A stretch of 64,000 nt of DNA, from positions 3,348,001 to 3,412,000 of the forward strand of contig NZ_PDIZ01000001.1 of assembly GCF_002563635.1 (NCBI RefSeq), given 5' to 3'. Source of the stretch: Bacillus sp. es.036 (GTDB lineage: Bacteria; Bacillota; Bacilli; Bacillales; Guptibacillaceae). Shown in pieces: positions 39,633-49,775 of the stretch. The translations under genes and the position numbers were made by a program. Within the stretch, counting starts at the first letter, position 1; every line of letters begins with the position of its first letter. Below the pieces are notes generated by a model. That model was given only the letters and a program-made list of their open reading frames with translations. It searched no databases and was not told the DNA's origin.

Positions 39633-39803
39633 TTATAATGAAAAAAATCCGACCATCCACTCGTACGCTTTAAACCCAAGGTAAATGCCAACAATACCAG
39701 CAATTCCTGCAAAAGCAGGCGGAGCTGGAATCGGAAGTTTTAAGAAAGCAAAAATAAGACCTACTAAAAATCCCGTTAATGTTGCGATTAATACTGTCTT
39801 CAT
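39633..39803 (-). CDS. XapX domain membrane protein (DUF1427)
   Basis: Small membrane protein of 56 residues, starting MKTVLIATLTGFLVGLIFAF. The hydrophobic first helix, the central KLPIPAPPAFAGIAG and the second hydrophobic stretch with GIYLGFKAYEW are characteristic of the XapX family. Function unknown; such proteins may be small transport accessories. The ATG follows GAGGTGATGGG. A 15-bp palindrome lies 30 bases upstream. Confidence 0.82.
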   Translation of the reverse strand: MKTVLIATLTGFLVGLIFAFLKLPIPAPPAFAGIAGIVGIYLGFKAYEWMVGFFSL

Positions 39804-39832
39804 CCCATCACCTCTTCTTTAAAGTATGACCG

Positions 39833-39847
39833 AATGAATGATTCATT
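39833..39847. promoter_or_regulatory. Operator-like palindrome upstream of the XapX gene
   Basis: AATGAATGATTCATT is a perfect odd-centred 15-bp palindrome. It recalls half-sites of TetR-type operators but is too short to match the FadR box. Confidence 0.35.
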
Positions 39848-39880
39848 ATAAAAAATGATTGGAACGTCTTCATGATTATG

Positions 39881-39912
39881 AAAAAAGTCCTGTCGCAAAA
39901 GCGACAGGACTT
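39881..39912 (-). terminator. Intrinsic terminator of argS
   Basis: AAGTCCTGTCGC / GCGACAGGACTT stem with a TTTT loop on the minus strand, followed by a T-run. Confidence 0.92.
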
Positions 39913-39917
39913 CGTTA

Positions 39918-41579
39918 TTACATTTTTTCTGGAGCTGTGACGCCGATCATCTCAAGCGTGTTTTGAATCGTTTGACGAACGGCCTGCATCAGCTTAAAGC
40001 GTGCTGCGCTTTTCGCAAGATCTTCTGAATCCAGCACGCGTTCCGCATTATAGAAACTGTGAAGCGCCTGAGCAAGCTCAAATGCATAGTTTGTGATGCG
40101 GTGCGTCATGCGCTTCTCCGCTGCTTCTGCAATTGCCTCAGGAAGTTCACCGAGCTTCTTAAGAAGGTCCATTTCTTTCTCAGATGTAATTAGAGAAAGA
40201 TCTGCGTCTTCTGTTAAGCCCATTTCTTCGCCTTGACGAAGAATGCTACACACGCGAGCATGCGCATACTGCACGTAGTACACAGGGTTTTCGTTCGAAC
40301 GAGATACAGCAAGATCCATATCAAAATCAAGATGTGAATCCGAGCTTCTCATGGAGAAGAAATAGCGCATCGCATCGATGCCCACTTCATCCATTAATTC
40401 ACGAAGGGTAACGGCTTTCCCTGTTCGTTTACTCATCTTCATTTTCTCGCCGTCTTTAAAGAGATTCACCATCTGAATGATTTCCACTTCAAGCTGCTCA
40501 CGCTTATAGCCAAGCGCTTCAATGGCTGCTTTCATTCTTGGGATGTAACCGTGATGGTCTGCTCCCCAGATATTGATCAACTTATCAAAACCGCGAGATA
40601 GCTTATCCTGGTGGTAAGCGATATCCGGCGTTAAGTACGTATAAGAGCCGTCACCTTTAATCAAAACGCGATCTTTGTCGTCGCCGTAAGTGGTTGAGCG
40701 GAACCAAGTTGCACCGTCCTGCTCAAACGTTTCACCGCGCTCTTTTAACTTCGCAAGAACGTTATCGATCTTGTTTGATTGATAAAGAGATGTTTCAGAG
40801 AACCAGACATCAAATTCAACGCCAAATTCCTTCAAATCTTTTTTAAGCTTTTCAAGCTCGCGCTCAAGGCCATATTCACGGAAATAAGCATAGCGCTCTT
40901 TGTCATTAAGTTGAAGGAGACGATCGCCTTCTTTCTCAACAAGGTCTTTCCCGAACTGCACGATATCCTGTCCTTGATAGCCATCTTCAGGCATGTCTTT
41001 TTCTTTTCCAAGTGCCTGCATGTAGCGCGCTTCAAGAGATACAGTAAGGTTATGAATCTGGTTTCCAGCGTCATTGATGTAATATTCACGTGATACATCA
41101 TAACCAGCACGGTCTAGTACGTTACATAGCGTATCGCCTACTGCTGCTCCTCGCGCGTGACCAAGATGCAAGCTTCCAGTCGGATTGGCTGAAACGAACT
41201 CGACCTGGATTTTTTCATTCTTGTCAGCTGAACGACCGTAGTTATTTCCTTTATCAAGAATCGTTGGAATGAGCTCTGTTAAATAAGCTGTATCCATGAA
41301 AAAGTTAATAAATCCAGGACCCGCAATATCAATTTGTTTAATGCCTGCTTTTGTCATATCAAGATTCGCTTTTAGATCTTCTGCAATGGTACGAGGTGCT
41401 TTCTTAGCAATACGAGCAAGCTGCATCGCCATGTTCGTTGCATAATCACCGTGCGCTTTATCTTTCGGTGATTCCAGAATCACTTCAGGCATTTCACTTT
41501 CGGATGCAAGGTTCGCTTTGATGACGGCTTGCTTAATCTCTTCTTTTAACTGCTCTTTCTTTTGTTCGACACTGTTCAT
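39918..41579 (-). CDS. argS: Arginyl-tRNA synthetase
   Basis: Class I synthetase charging tRNA-Arg. 553 residues: N-terminal additional domain, HIGH-type motif in [19 protein letters not shown] (about 130-148), KMSKRTG motif near residue 380, and the C-terminal DALR anticodon-binding domain with [21 protein letters not shown]. The ATG at 41579 follows AAAGGAG and overlaps the ywiB stop as ATGA, so translation is coupled. No T-box leader was seen upstream of ywiB. Confidence 0.97.
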   Translation of the reverse strand: MNSVEQKKEQLKEEIKQAVIKANLASESEMPEVILESPKDKAHGDYATNMAMQLARIAKKAPRTIAEDLKANLDMTKAGIKQIDIAGPGFINFFMDTAYLTELIPTILDKGNNYGRSADKNEKIQVEFVSANPTGSLHLGHARGAAVGDTLCNVLDRAGYDVSREYYINDAGNQIHNLTVSLEARYMQALGKEKDMPEDGYQGQDIVQFGKDLVEKEGDRLLQLNDKERYAYFREYGLERELEKLKKDLKEFGVEFDVWFSETSLYQSNKIDNVLAKLKERGETFEQDGATWFRSTTYGDDKDRVLIKGDGSYTYLTPDIAYHQDKLSRGFDKLINIWGADHHGYIPRMKAAIEALGYKREQLEVEIIQMVNLFKDGEKMKMSKRTGKAVTLRELMDEVGIDAMRYFFSMRSSDSHLDFDMDLAVSRSNENPVYYVQYAHARVCSILRQGEEMGLTEDADLSLITSEKEMDLLKKLGELPEAIAEAAEKRMTHRITNYAFELAQALHSFYNAERVLDSEDLAKSAARFKLMQAVRQTIQNTLEMIGVTAPEKM

Positions 41580-42004
41580 TGACTTGCTCCTTTCCAGCTT
41601 AGCGACAGCTCATGTCGCTGCGTTTCATCTTCTTCAAGGTAAAGCAAATAGCGTAGCGTTAAACGACCCTTCAACTTCTCCTTGTCCACCAGCTGCTCAA
41701 TACGTTCTGTTCGAATTTGCATCGGCATCGCTCCGAACGGCGTTTTATAAAGAGATTCTGACACTTGTCCTGGCGCAAACTGCTGACGCATGGAAAGTGC
41801 TCCTCTTCGAATCACAGTCACTTGTTCTTGATCTATTTTTACCGTTGTTGAAACCTTCCCAATCTCCAGGCTTTCTTCATAACGCAAATAAAGCGCTTCG
41901 CCTTTCTCAACAAGGTTTCCCTGAACGGAATAATTTGTAGACTCTTTCTCTTTCCCTGACTGAATGCGGGAATCAATCGTTATTTCAATCGGATGATCAC
42001 TCAT
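41576..42004 (-). CDS. ywiB: DUF1934 beta-barrel protein (YwiB)
   Basis: 142-residue protein of the DUF1934/YwiB family, a calycin-like beta barrel. Visible segments are [24 protein letters not shown] and [21 protein letters not shown]. No function is known. It always precedes argS in Bacillus, as here, with a 4-base overlap. The ATG at 42004 follows GAGGACG. Confidence 0.85.
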   Translation of the reverse strand: MSDHPIEITIDSRIQSGKEKESTNYSVQGNLVEKGEALYLRYEESLEIGKVSTTVKIDQEQVTVIRRGALSMRQQFAPGQVSESLYKTPFGAMPMQIRTERIEQLVDKEKLKGRLTLRYLLYLEEDETQRHELSLSWKGASQ

Positions 42005-42048
42005 CACTTCACGTCCTCACTAAATCATTAACTTTCTTATTATAAGAA

Positions 42049-42125
42049 AAGCGGAGGCGGCTTGTCCACCCCCGACAAGCTTAAGGTCACTCTCAGTGTG
42101 ACGCTTTTTGTCACAATGAGAGGGG
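42049..42125. repeat. Intergenic palindromic repeat fragment
   Basis: Begins AAAGCGGAGGCGGCTTGTC, with GCTTGTC / GACAAGC (42060-42066 with 42074-42080). A second hairpin CTCTCAGTGTGAC / GTCACAATGAGAG (about 42090-42122, one mismatch) follows. The GCGGAGGCGGC...GACAAGC pattern looks like a dispersed Bacillaceae intergenic repeat; only this copy is in the window. It lies between speB and ywiB. Confidence 0.5.
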
Positions 42126-42172
42126 GATTAACGAAATGGCATAACTAAAAGTTCTTCCATTCTTTCCAATAA

Positions 42173-42201
42173 GAAAAGACTGTATTCAAATAGAATACAG
42201 C
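42173..42201 (-). terminator. Intrinsic terminator of speB
   Basis: GGCTGTATTC / GAATACAGTC stem on the minus strand followed by TTTTC, directly after speB. Confidence 0.88.
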
Positions 42202-42210
42202 CTCTACGCT

Positions 42211-43095
42211 TTATTTCTTATGCGTCCAGCCAAGCAACATTTCACGGATAAATTTACTAGCTGCAATTGGCGTTTGTTCAGATGGATCGTATGCTGGAGC
42301 CACTTCAACAAGATCGGCTCCGACCACGTTCATTTCCGAACCTGCAATTGCCGCGATCGCTTCAAGTAATTCTTTGGATGTAATGCCACCTGCTTCAGCG
42401 GTGCCTGTTCCAGGTGCATGAGCAGGGTCAAGCACATCAATATCGATCGTAACGTACACGTTGCGTCCTTTTAACGTTGGGAGCGCCTTTTTCAAAGGCT
42501 CCGCAACGTCGAACTTATGCATGTGCATGCCAGACTCTTTCGCAAATTGAAATTCTTCACGCATGCCAGAGCGAATTCCAAACGAGTACACGTTCTCTGC
42601 ACCAATCAACCCACAAATTTTACGAACAGGTGTGGAATGAGAAAGCGGTTCGCCTTCATACTCCTCTCGCAAATCTGCATGTGCGTCAATGTGAATCAAT
42701 GCAAGATCATCGTACTTCTTATGAAATGCTTTAAGGATTGGCCACGTCACAAGGTGCTCGCCACCCATACCAAGTGGAAACTTTCCAGCTTCAAGCAACG
42801 AATCGATGTATTCTTCAATCATATCAATGCTTCGCTGTGGATTTCCAAATGGAAGTGGAATATCGCCTGCATCAAAGTACCGAATTTCTTCAAGATGACG
42901 ATCGGCATAAGGACTATATTCTTCAAGACCGAGAGAAGCCTCGCGAATGCGACCTGGTCCAAAGCGAGAACCTGGGCGGAAGCTAACCGTCCAGTCCATC
43001 GGCATGCCGTAGATCACTACGTTACTTTCATCAAAAGACGGATTGCTTAGGATAAAAACGTTACCTGAATAAGCTTCATCGAACTTCATGCTCAT
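42211..43095 (-). CDS. speB: Agmatinase
   Basis: Mn-dependent ureohydrolase making putrescine and urea from agmatine. 294 residues. Metal-ligand motifs [19 protein letters not shown] and [17 protein letters not shown] are intact. The ATG at 43095 overlaps the speE stop as ATGA; the ATG two codons later is the other possible start and corresponds to the B. subtilis N-terminus. Together with speE it turns agmatine into spermidine. Confidence 0.96.
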   Translation of the reverse strand: MSMKFDEAYSGNVFILSNPSFDESNVVIYGMPMDWTVSFRPGSRFGPGRIREASLGLEEYSPYADRHLEEIRYFDAGDIPLPFGNPQRSIDMIEEYIDSLLEAGKFPLGMGGEHLVTWPILKAFHKKYDDLALIHIDAHADLREEYEGEPLSHSTPVRKICGLIGAENVYSFGIRSGMREEFQFAKESGMHMHKFDVAEPLKKALPTLKGRNVYVTIDIDVLDPAHAPGTGTAEAGGITSKELLEAIAAIAGSEMNVVGADLVEVAPAYDPSEQTPIAASKFIREMLLGWTHKK

Positions 43096-43919
43096 TTAAT
43101 GAGATCCTGTACGAATTTCGGAAGTGCGAAGCTAGCCGTGTGAAGCTCTTTTGTATAGTACTTTGTGTCAATGTCATGGAAGCGACTTTCAGGTACTTCA
43201 AGCGGATCGTTCTTTTTCGAACCAATCGTAAAGGTCCAGAGACCGCTTGGGTAAGTAGGAATGTTCGCTGTGTAAACGCGCGTAATCGGGAAAATCTCTC
43301 TTACGTCTTTGGATACTTGTGTAATTAAGTCTGCTTTAAACCATGGGTTGTCCGTCTGTGCAACGAAAATACCGTCTTCTTTTAAAGCTTTTGAAATACC
43401 TTCATAAAAGCCACGCTCAAAAAGCTTTGCAGCTGGTCCAACCGGTTCCGTTGAATCTACCATAATCACGTCGTATTCTCCTTCGCTTTTCGCGATATGC
43501 ATAAAGCCGTCATCAACGAGCACTTCAACACGCTCGTTATCTAATGCTCCTGCAATGGAAGGCAAGTATTTCTTCGAGTACTCGATCACTTTGCCATCGA
43601 TTTCAACGAGCGTTGCTTTTTCAACAGATGGGTGCTTCAATACTTCCCGAATGACACCACCATCTCCACCACCAACAACAAGAACGTGTTTTGGATTCGG
43701 ATGCGTAAATAACGGTACGTGAGCGACCATTTCATGATAGACGAACTCATCTTTTTCCGTCGTCATAACCATGCCATCAAGAACAAGCATGTTTCCGAAC
43801 TCTTCTGTTTCAATCATATCTAGACGCTGAAAGTCTGTTTGTTCTGTATGCAACGTCTGTTTAATTTTCGCCGTAATGCCAAAGCTTTCTGTCTGTTTCT
43901 CTGTGTACCATAATTCCAT
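43092..43919 (-). CDS. speE: Spermidine synthase
   Basis: Aminopropyltransferase making spermidine from putrescine and decarboxylated SAM. 275 residues. Dc-SAM-binding [18 protein letters not shown] (about 80-97) and catalytic DSTEPVGPA (about 154) are present, and an N-terminal beta domain begins with [13 protein letters not shown]. The ATG follows AGAGGAGTGG. The gene is upstream of speB in the same operon, as in B. subtilis. Confidence 0.96.
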   Translation of the reverse strand: MELWYTEKQTESFGITAKIKQTLHTEQTDFQRLDMIETEEFGNMLVLDGMVMTTEKDEFVYHEMVAHVPLFTHPNPKHVLVVGGGDGGVIREVLKHPSVEKATLVEIDGKVIEYSKKYLPSIAGALDNERVEVLVDDGFMHIAKSEGEYDVIMVDSTEPVGPAAKLFERGFYEGISKALKEDGIFVAQTDNPWFKADLITQVSKDVREIFPITRVYTANIPTYPSGLWTFTIGSKKNDPLEVPESRFHDIDTKYYTKELHTASFALPKFVQDLIK

Positions 43920-44191
43920 TTAAACCACTCCTCTATGTCAAATTGCTACACTAAGACCGTTCCCGAACCGCATAGGTCCAAACACCTTTAGTATGTAGCA
44001 AAAAAATGGATCTAAGCATCAGGAAAGCTTGCCACCAAACGGAAGCCATCGTTTTCCTTATCCTTTCGTCCCTTTAAAAAGTTTCTTAAAGCACAAGAAA
44101 AGTATAGTCGACTCTGCGTAAAAAGCAAGAGAATTTTCTACATTCATTTCTTGTTTCTAACAGTAATGAATTTGCCCCTCTTCCATTCACG

Positions 44192-44971
44192 CTAAAACAA
44201 CACCATCCAAACAAAGAGAGCGAGTACAAATCGATAGATCGCAAAAGGGATCAATCGGACGCGTTCAATGAATTTAATAAATGTTACAATAGCGAAAAGC
44301 GCAACGACAAAGGCTGCCAAAAAGCCTGTCACAAATACTGGAACATCAGATACGGATAAAAACTGATAGCTTTTCAATAAATCATATCCGCTCGCCGCCA
44401 CCATCATCGGAACCGCTAAAATAAACGAAAATTCTGCCGCTGTTTTGTGATTTGTTCCTAGTAAGACGCCGCCTGAAATCGTGGCGCCTGACCGTGAAAA
44501 TCCTGGCCACAGTGCTAAACATTGAAAGAGACCAATCGAGAAAGCTTGCTTCAGCGTTAAGTCATCTAAACTTGAACTAACAGGAGCACGTTTTTTTAAA
44601 TCAGCGAAAATCATTAACACGCCACCAACAATCAGTCCAATGACAACGGTATATGGCGAGAACAGATAACTTTTTATAAAACCATGAAGAAGGAAGCCCG
44701 CTACGACAGCTGGAATCATACCAAGGATGAGATGAACAAGGGTTAACCCTTCACTTGATTTTGGTGATAATAATGCAACAAATCGTTTTCGGTACATGAC
44801 AACCACCGCAAGAATTGACCCAAGTTGAATGACGATTTCAAATGTCTTTGCCCTCTCTCCGGTGAAATCGAGCCAGTATCCTGTTAAGATCAAATGCCCT
44901 GTTGATGAAACTGGTAAAAATTCTGTTAGTCCTTCTACAATCCCAAGTATGATTGCAATCATGATCTCCAT
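44192..44971 (-). CDS. uppP: Undecaprenyl-diphosphatase UppP (BacA)
   Basis: Membrane phosphatase recycling undecaprenyl pyrophosphate for wall synthesis; overproduction gives bacitracin resistance. 259 residues with about eight hydrophobic segments. The signature motifs are [17 protein letters not shown] (13-29) and [13 protein letters not shown] (about 160). The ATG follows GGGAGAGAAACGT. Divergent from pbpG. The 272 bases between it and speE hold no recognised gene or strong terminator. Confidence 0.95.
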   Translation of the reverse strand: MEIMIAIILGIVEGLTEFLPVSSTGHLILTGYWLDFTGERAKTFEIVIQLGSILAVVVMYRKRFVALLSPKSSEGLTLVHLILGMIPAVVAGFLLHGFIKSYLFSPYTVVIGLIVGGVLMIFADLKKRAPVSSSLDDLTLKQAFSIGLFQCLALWPGFSRSGATISGGVLLGTNHKTAAEFSFILAVPMMVAASGYDLLKSYQFLSVSDVPVFVTGFLAAFVVALFAIVTFIKFIERVRLIPFAIYRFVLALFVWMVLF

Positions 44972-45159
44972 ACGTTTCTCTCCCCGCTCTCAGTTAACAT
45001 TGAGTATAGTTCATCTTATTCAAAAACTGGACAACTATTTTTCAAACTTATCGCAACCGTCATTCGTTTTTAACAAACAAGTATCTTTCATCAGGAAACG
45101 TGTTTAAGAGTTTCTATATTGTTACATACTAGATTTAAGACGATGTGGGGGTGAACCAC

Positions 45160-47217
45160 ATGAAATGGCTCAAGGATGAGCGATTCCATTATTGGAAGCG
45201 ATGGACCATGCTTCTAAGTAAATTAATGATGATTGGCATCGTGTTAATCGGGATGTCTATGGGGATGCTTTATTTGCTAGCGGTGTTTATGGGAGCTCCC
45301 GAGCTTCAAGTCCCACAAACAACGATTTACTATGATCATGATGAAACTGTTATAAGCGAATCAAATCAAGATGGTCAGAACCGCTATTGGGTTGACCTTG
45401 AACATATTTCTCCTAACGTGATTGATGCAACAATCGCCATTGAGGACAGGCATTTCTATGATCATATGGGGTTTGATTTTAAACGGATCGGTGGGGCCAT
45501 TCTCGCTGATTTAAAAGCAATGGCAAAAGTTCAAGGAGCTAGTACCATTACACAGCAATATGCGAGGAATCTCTTTTTAGAACATGATAAAACGTGGAAA
45601 CGAAAAATCGCAGAAGCCTTTTACGCTTACCGACTCGAGGTTCATTATTCAAAAGAAGAGATTCTTGAAGGGTATTTAAATACGATTTACTATGGACACG
45701 GCTCTTACGGGATTGAGTCTGCAGCAAGAACGTACTTTGGCAAAAAAGCAGAGGAACTTTCTCTTGCAGAAGCGGCGATGCTTGCTGGGATTCCAAAAGG
45801 TCCTGGCTATTACTCTCCTTATGCCGATGCCGAGCGGGCAGAGGAACGGCAAAGCACCGTTCTCCAAGCGATGGTGTCGAACGATGTGCTATCTGAAGCG
45901 GAAGCAATGCAAGCAGAAACAGAAAATATGGCGCTCCAAACGTTCACGGAAGAAACGAAGTCCGACATCGCGCCTTATTTTGCTCAGGAAGTAAAAAAGG
46001 AATTAAGATCGGTGCTTTCACTTGATGAGCGTGTCATTGAGCAAGGTGGGCTCCATGTTTATACGACACTTAATGCTCAAATGCAAAAAGCAGCAGAAAA
46101 GTGGGTAGCCTCCTCCATTGACCAAAAAAGCGACATTCAGGCAGCGCTCGTCGCCATGGAACCGACGTCAGGAGCCGTTAATGTGATGATCGGAGGTCGT
46201 GATTATTCAGAAAGTAAATTCAATCGTGCCACGATGGCAAAGCGGACGCCAGGTTCCACGTTTAAACCGCTGTTGTATTATGCGGCTATCAAGAATGGCT
46301 TCACCCCTTCGACGCTTGTGCGAAGTGAGCCAACAACTTTTTACTATGATAACGAAAAGAAAACCTATTCTCCGCACAACTATGGAGACGTTTATGCGAA
46401 TGAGGAAATTACTCTTGCACAAGCTTTAGCTCTTTCTGATAATGTTGTCGCGGTAAAAACACATATGTTTTTAGAGGAAAAAACGCTCGTTAATACGGCA
46501 AAATCATTTGGAATTACAAGTAAACTATCGGCCATCCCTTCCCTTGCGCTTGGAACAAAGCCTGTTGGGATGATGGAAATGACAGAAGCATATAGCATGC
46601 TAGCAAATGGTGGCTATAGCGTTTCTCCTTACTACATCGAGAAAGTAACGGATCGCGATGGCAAAGTGATTTATGAGCATTCATCACAATCTGAGCTTGT
46701 TTTAGATCCTGAGGCCGCTTTTGTGACGACCAGTATGATGACCGGCGTCTTCGATGAATCACTCAATGATTACACGCGCGTCACGGGGTCTGGCATTGAT
46801 CACCTCTTAACGCGACCGGCTGCCGCCAAAACGGGGTCAACTTCTACAGATAGTTGGATGGTAGGATTTACACCGCAGCTTACCGCAGCGGTTTGGGTTG
46901 GATACGATAAAGGAGAGACATTGAATCATCGAAACGATGGCTCTTATACGAAAAAGATCTGGGCAAATTTTATCGAAGAGGCGCTAGCTGAGGAAAAAGC
47001 GACTGATTTTAAGAAACCAGATAATGTGGTTGGGATAGAGGTCGATCCTCAAACAGGACTGATCGCGACTGACAATTGCCCTGTGAAGCGCTTAACTTAT
47101 TATATAGAAGGAACTGAGCCTTCACACCTTTGTGAAGATCATCCCGGAACTCCTTCTTCAGAGCAAGAAAAGCAGAAAAAAGGCATTTTCGATCGGTTCT
47201 TTAATTGGATTAGGTAA
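45160..47217 (+). CDS. pbpG: Class A penicillin-binding protein (PbpG-like)
   Basis: Bifunctional transglycosylase/transpeptidase. 685 residues: cytoplasmic tail, one membrane helix (about 20-45), glycosyltransferase-51 domain with the catalytic glutamate 95 in IAIEDRHFYDHMG, and a transpeptidase domain with STFK (nucleophile Ser366), SDN (426) and KTGST (557). B. subtilis PbpG (PBP2d) has the same size and neighbours ywhD; there it acts in spore wall synthesis under SigF. The ATG at 45160 follows GGGGGTGA. A clear SigF promoter was not identified here. Confidence 0.93.
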   Translation: MKWLKDERFHYWKRWTMLLSKLMMIGIVLIGMSMGMLYLLAVFMGAPELQVPQTTIYYDHDETVISESNQDGQNRYWVDLEHISPNVIDATIAIEDRHFYDHMGFDFKRIGGAILADLKAMAKVQGASTITQQYARNLFLEHDKTWKRKIAEAFYAYRLEVHYSKEEILEGYLNTIYYGHGSYGIESAARTYFGKKAEELSLAEAAMLAGIPKGPGYYSPYADAERAEERQSTVLQAMVSNDVLSEAEAMQAETENMALQTFTEETKSDIAPYFAQEVKKELRSVLSLDERVIEQGGLHVYTTLNAQMQKAAEKWVASSIDQKSDIQAALVAMEPTSGAVNVMIGGRDYSESKFNRATMAKRTPGSTFKPLLYYAAIKNGFTPSTLVRSEPTTFYYDNEKKTYSPHNYGDVYANEEITLAQALALSDNVVAVKTHMFLEEKTLVNTAKSFGITSKLSAIPSLALGTKPVGMMEMTEAYSMLANGGYSVSPYYIEKVTDRDGKVIYEHSSQSELVLDPEAAFVTTSMMTGVFDESLNDYTRVTGSGIDHLLTRPAAAKTGSTSTDSWMVGFTPQLTAAVWVGYDKGETLNHRNDGSYTKKIWANFIEEALAEEKATDFKKPDNVVGIEVDPQTGLIATDNCPVKRLTYYIEGTEPSHLCEDHPGTPSSEQEKQKKGIFDRFFNWIR

Positions 47218-47243
47218 AAGACGGGTGCTACACCCGTCTTTCT
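47216..47243. terminator. Bidirectional terminator
   Basis: AAAGACGGGTG / CACCCGTCTTT stem between pbpG (plus) and the DUF2164 gene (minus). Confidence 0.88.
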
Positions 47244-47488
47244 TAGCGATTCACTTCTGGCTTCTTTAACGCCTCAAGGTCTTGTTCGATACTGATCCAC
47301 TTTTGTTCTGTCATACCAATTGCGTCAGAAATTCCAGCGTTGTAAAGTGTCGGACCGATTTCGGACATCACAAAATGCAAAACGTTTTCAGCGGCAAGAT
47401 CGCCAATTTCTTCATTTCGCTCTTCATAGAAAAATGATTGGATGCGCTCAACTAATTCTTTCTTTTTCGCACGTGAGATTTGATACAC
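47243..47488 (-). CDS. DUF2164 family protein
   Basis: Small soluble helical protein of about 81 residues. ERIQSFFYEERNEEIGDLAA and the C-terminal EIGPTLYNAGISDAI match the DUF2164 family pattern (helix, acidic turn, IGPxxYN). No function known. The start is ambiguous between GTG at 47488 (5 bases after GAGGGTGA) and GTG at 47497. Confidence 0.78.
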   Translation of the reverse strand: MYQISRAKKKELVERIQSFFYEERNEEIGDLAAENVLHFVMSEIGPTLYNAGISDAIGMTEQKWISIEQDLEALKKPEVNR

Positions 47489-47545
47489 CTTGCTCACCCT
47501 CTCTAAGCAAACGCTTACGAAATCTTCCCTAGAACCAGAACAACC

Positions 47546-47570
47546 CGGGGAAACTTCCCCGGGCTGTTTT
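47546..47570 (-). terminator. Stem-loop downstream of ywhD
   Basis: CCCGGGG / CCCCGGG 7-bp GC stem about 100 bases beyond the ywhD stop. The T-run is weak on both strands. Confidence 0.5.
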
Positions 47571-47665
47571 GGGTCCTAGCTATATGTGTTGCGTAACCAT
47601 AAGTTTACGCTCAGTTTCAGGAAACCTCAAGGGATTTTATCAATTAGTCAGAAAACAACTCAAAG

Positions 47666-48193
47666 TTAGTCTTGAAGTCCTGCTTTCACTTCATCACTAG
47701 AACGTTCATAGACTTCTTTATCATACTCAATTAAATAGTTACGGAGCATTTGTTTTGATTTAGCATCCATATGATCGACAACGACTTTACCCTTCATGGA
47801 TTTATCCATATTGTTTACATGCTCCGGCATGCTTTTCCATGCACGTTTCGCTTCTGCATTAAAGAAAAATTCACACGCGCCAATGCCATAATAGTGTGGT
47901 CCTTCTTCCGTACGTTGAAGGGTCACCCATACGATCCACGCTGTATGACCATCTGGCACTTCTTCGCGCGTCTTAACGAGCTTCTTGCGTTTTTCAAGAG
48001 CACTACGCGCGTGAAGCGCACCTACATCTACATAAATTTCGTCCGTTGTTGGATCGATAATGACAGGTGAAACGTTATCGAGGTTAATCGTACCTACTCC
48101 ATAACCTCCGTGTCCGTCAGTAGAATCACCACTTAAAATGTTAAAACCTGTTGAAGGCTTCTTTTTCGGATTCTTTTCTTCTTCATTTGCCAT
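47666..48193 (-). CDS. ywhD: YwhD family protein
   Basis: 175-residue soluble protein of the YwhD family found in Bacillales, always close to pbpG. Recognisable are GFNILSGDSTDGHGGYG, VSPVIIDPTTDEIYVD and GHTAWIVWVTLQR. No function is known and no catalytic motif is visible. The ATG follows AAGGAGGTACTAAGAA. Divergent from the purine permease gene. Confidence 0.88.
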   Translation of the reverse strand: MANEEEKNPKKKPSTGFNILSGDSTDGHGGYGVGTINLDNVSPVIIDPTTDEIYVDVGALHARSALEKRKKLVKTREEVPDGHTAWIVWVTLQRTEEGPHYYGIGACEFFFNAEAKRAWKSMPEHVNNMDKSMKGKVVVDHMDAKSKQMLRNYLIEYDKEVYERSSDEVKAGLQD

Positions 48194-48306
48194 TTCTTAG
48201 TACCTCCTTCAATCGCAATTGTCCGCTATCATTTTATCACAATTACCTGAATGGATTCATGTCACAGCCATTCACGGTTTTATCGGAATTGATTTTAGAT
48301 TACCCC

Positions 48307-48335
48307 TTGTCAAATGCGTTTATTACGAATATTAT
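48307..48335 (+). promoter_or_regulatory. SigA-type promoter of the purine permease
   Basis: TTGTCA (48307-48312), 17 bases, TATTAT (48330-48335), 45 bases upstream of the ATG. A single CGTTCG (PurR-like half box) follows the -10. The leader is too short for, and does not show, a purine riboswitch. Confidence 0.6.
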
Positions 48336-48380
48336 AGTATTTGTGCTTAAAAAACGTTCGTATTTAATGGAGGTCTTACC

Positions 48381-49697
48381 ATGTTTAACTCCTTTTTCCG
48401 CTTGAAAGAAAATGGAACAAACGTTAAAACAGAATTTCTTGCAGGATTAACCACTTTCCTGACAATGGTATATATCGTAATTGTTAACCCAATTATCCTA
48501 TCCTCAACAGGGGTTCCGTTCGATACTGTCTTTATCGCAACGATTATTGCAGCCGTTGTCGGAACACTGTGGATGGGATTATTCGCAAATTACCCAATTG
48601 CAATTGCACCTGGTATGGGTCTAAATGCTTACTTCGCATTTTCCGTCGTAGGTGGACAGGCAGGCGTATCCTATCAAGTCGCCTTTGGCGCTGTTTTCAT
48701 TGCGGGATTATTATTTATTATTCTTTCTCTAACCCCATTCCGTGAAAAGCTAATTGAAGCCATTCCTACAAATCTTAAGCTTGGTATCACAGCTGGAATT
48801 GGCTTATTCATTGCGTTTATCGGCCTTCGCATGACGGGCATTATCGTAGCCGATGAAGAGAACCTTGTTGGTCTTGGAAACCTTCATTCTCCTGAAGTGC
48901 TTTTAGCGCTTGTTGGCCTGATCATTACGCTTATTCTCATGGCCCGCAACGTTCCTGGGGCACTATTCTTCGGCATGATCGTTACTGCGATGATTGCGAT
49001 CTTCACAGGACAGCTTGAATTTAAAGATGGCTTCATGCAAACACCTTCGGCTCCTGAATTCTTCATTTTCGGAAGCCCACTTCAGGCAATTAAAGATATG
49101 GTTGAATACGGCTTATACGCCGTTGTATTCTCCTTCTTACTCGTTACTTTATTTGATACAACCGGTACGATGGTTGGCGTTGCTGAACAAGCTGGTTTAA
49201 TGAAAGGGAAGAAAATGCCGCGTGCACGTCAGGCACTTCTTGCTGACTCGATCGGCACAACAGTTGGAGCCATTTTTGGAACAAGCCCTACAAGTGCTTA
49301 CCTTGAATCCTCAGCAGGCGTTGCGGCTGGTGGTCGAACTGGTTTAACATCTGTCGTCGTTTCAATCTTGTTCATTGTCTCTGCGTTCTTTGGCCCACTC
49401 GTCGGCTCTCTGTCAGGTCTTGCGGCGATTACAGCACCAACGCTCATTATCGTCGGAAGCTTAATGATTGGCGCCGTTGGCAAAATCGATTGGAGTGAGT
49501 TTGACGAAGCATTCCCAGCTTTCTTAATCATTCTCACAATGCCGCTAACTGCAAGTATTGCAACAGGAATCGCTCTTGGCTTTATTACGTACCCTATTTT
49601 AAAAGTTGTGAAAGGGAAATGGCGCGACGTTCATCCGCTTCTGTACCTTTTCGCCGTGCTATTCTTCTATCAACTTGCTTTTCTGCCTCATGCATAA
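48381..49697 (+). CDS. NCS2/AzgA-type hypoxanthine/guanine permease (PbuG/PbuO-like)
   Basis: Proton-coupled nucleobase transporter in the cell membrane. 438 residues with about 12 hydrophobic segments. Family signatures are TEFLAGLTTFLTMVYIVIVN near the N-terminus, APGMGLNAYFAF, LFDTTGTMVGVAEQAG and GTSPTSAYLESSAGVAAGGR. The AzgA subfamily transports hypoxanthine, guanine or adenine; the exact substrate cannot be told. The ATG follows GGAGGTCTTACC. An intrinsic terminator follows. Confidence 0.92.
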   Translation: MFNSFFRLKENGTNVKTEFLAGLTTFLTMVYIVIVNPIILSSTGVPFDTVFIATIIAAVVGTLWMGLFANYPIAIAPGMGLNAYFAFSVVGGQAGVSYQVAFGAVFIAGLLFIILSLTPFREKLIEAIPTNLKLGITAGIGLFIAFIGLRMTGIIVADEENLVGLGNLHSPEVLLALVGLIITLILMARNVPGALFFGMIVTAMIAIFTGQLEFKDGFMQTPSAPEFFIFGSPLQAIKDMVEYGLYAVVFSFLLVTLFDTTGTMVGVAEQAGLMKGKKMPRARQALLADSIGTTVGAIFGTSPTSAYLESSAGVAAGGRTGLTSVVVSILFIVSAFFGPLVGSLSGLAAITAPTLIIVGSLMIGAVGKIDWSEFDEAFPAFLIILTMPLTASIATGIALGFITYPILKVVKGKWRDVHPLLYLFAVLFFYQLAFLPHA

Positions 49698-49699
49698 TC

Positions 49700-49732
49700 A
49701 AAAGCTCTGCCCATTTGGCAGAGCTTTTTTTC
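49700..49732 (+). terminator. Intrinsic terminator of the purine permease
   Basis: AAAGCTCTGCC / GGCAGAGCTTT stem followed by a T-run. Confidence 0.92.
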
Positions 49733-49775
49733 TTCTGACAATCCACTAATACAGGTAACGCTCTTCCGATCCGAC

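Noticed and set aside
41576-42210. T-box leader for argS
   Set aside because: argS is coupled to ywiB and no specifier stem or antiterminator sequence was seen upstream.
48194-48380. Purine riboswitch upstream of the permease
   Set aside because: The promoter leaves only about 40 bases of leader and no aptamer-like stems were found.
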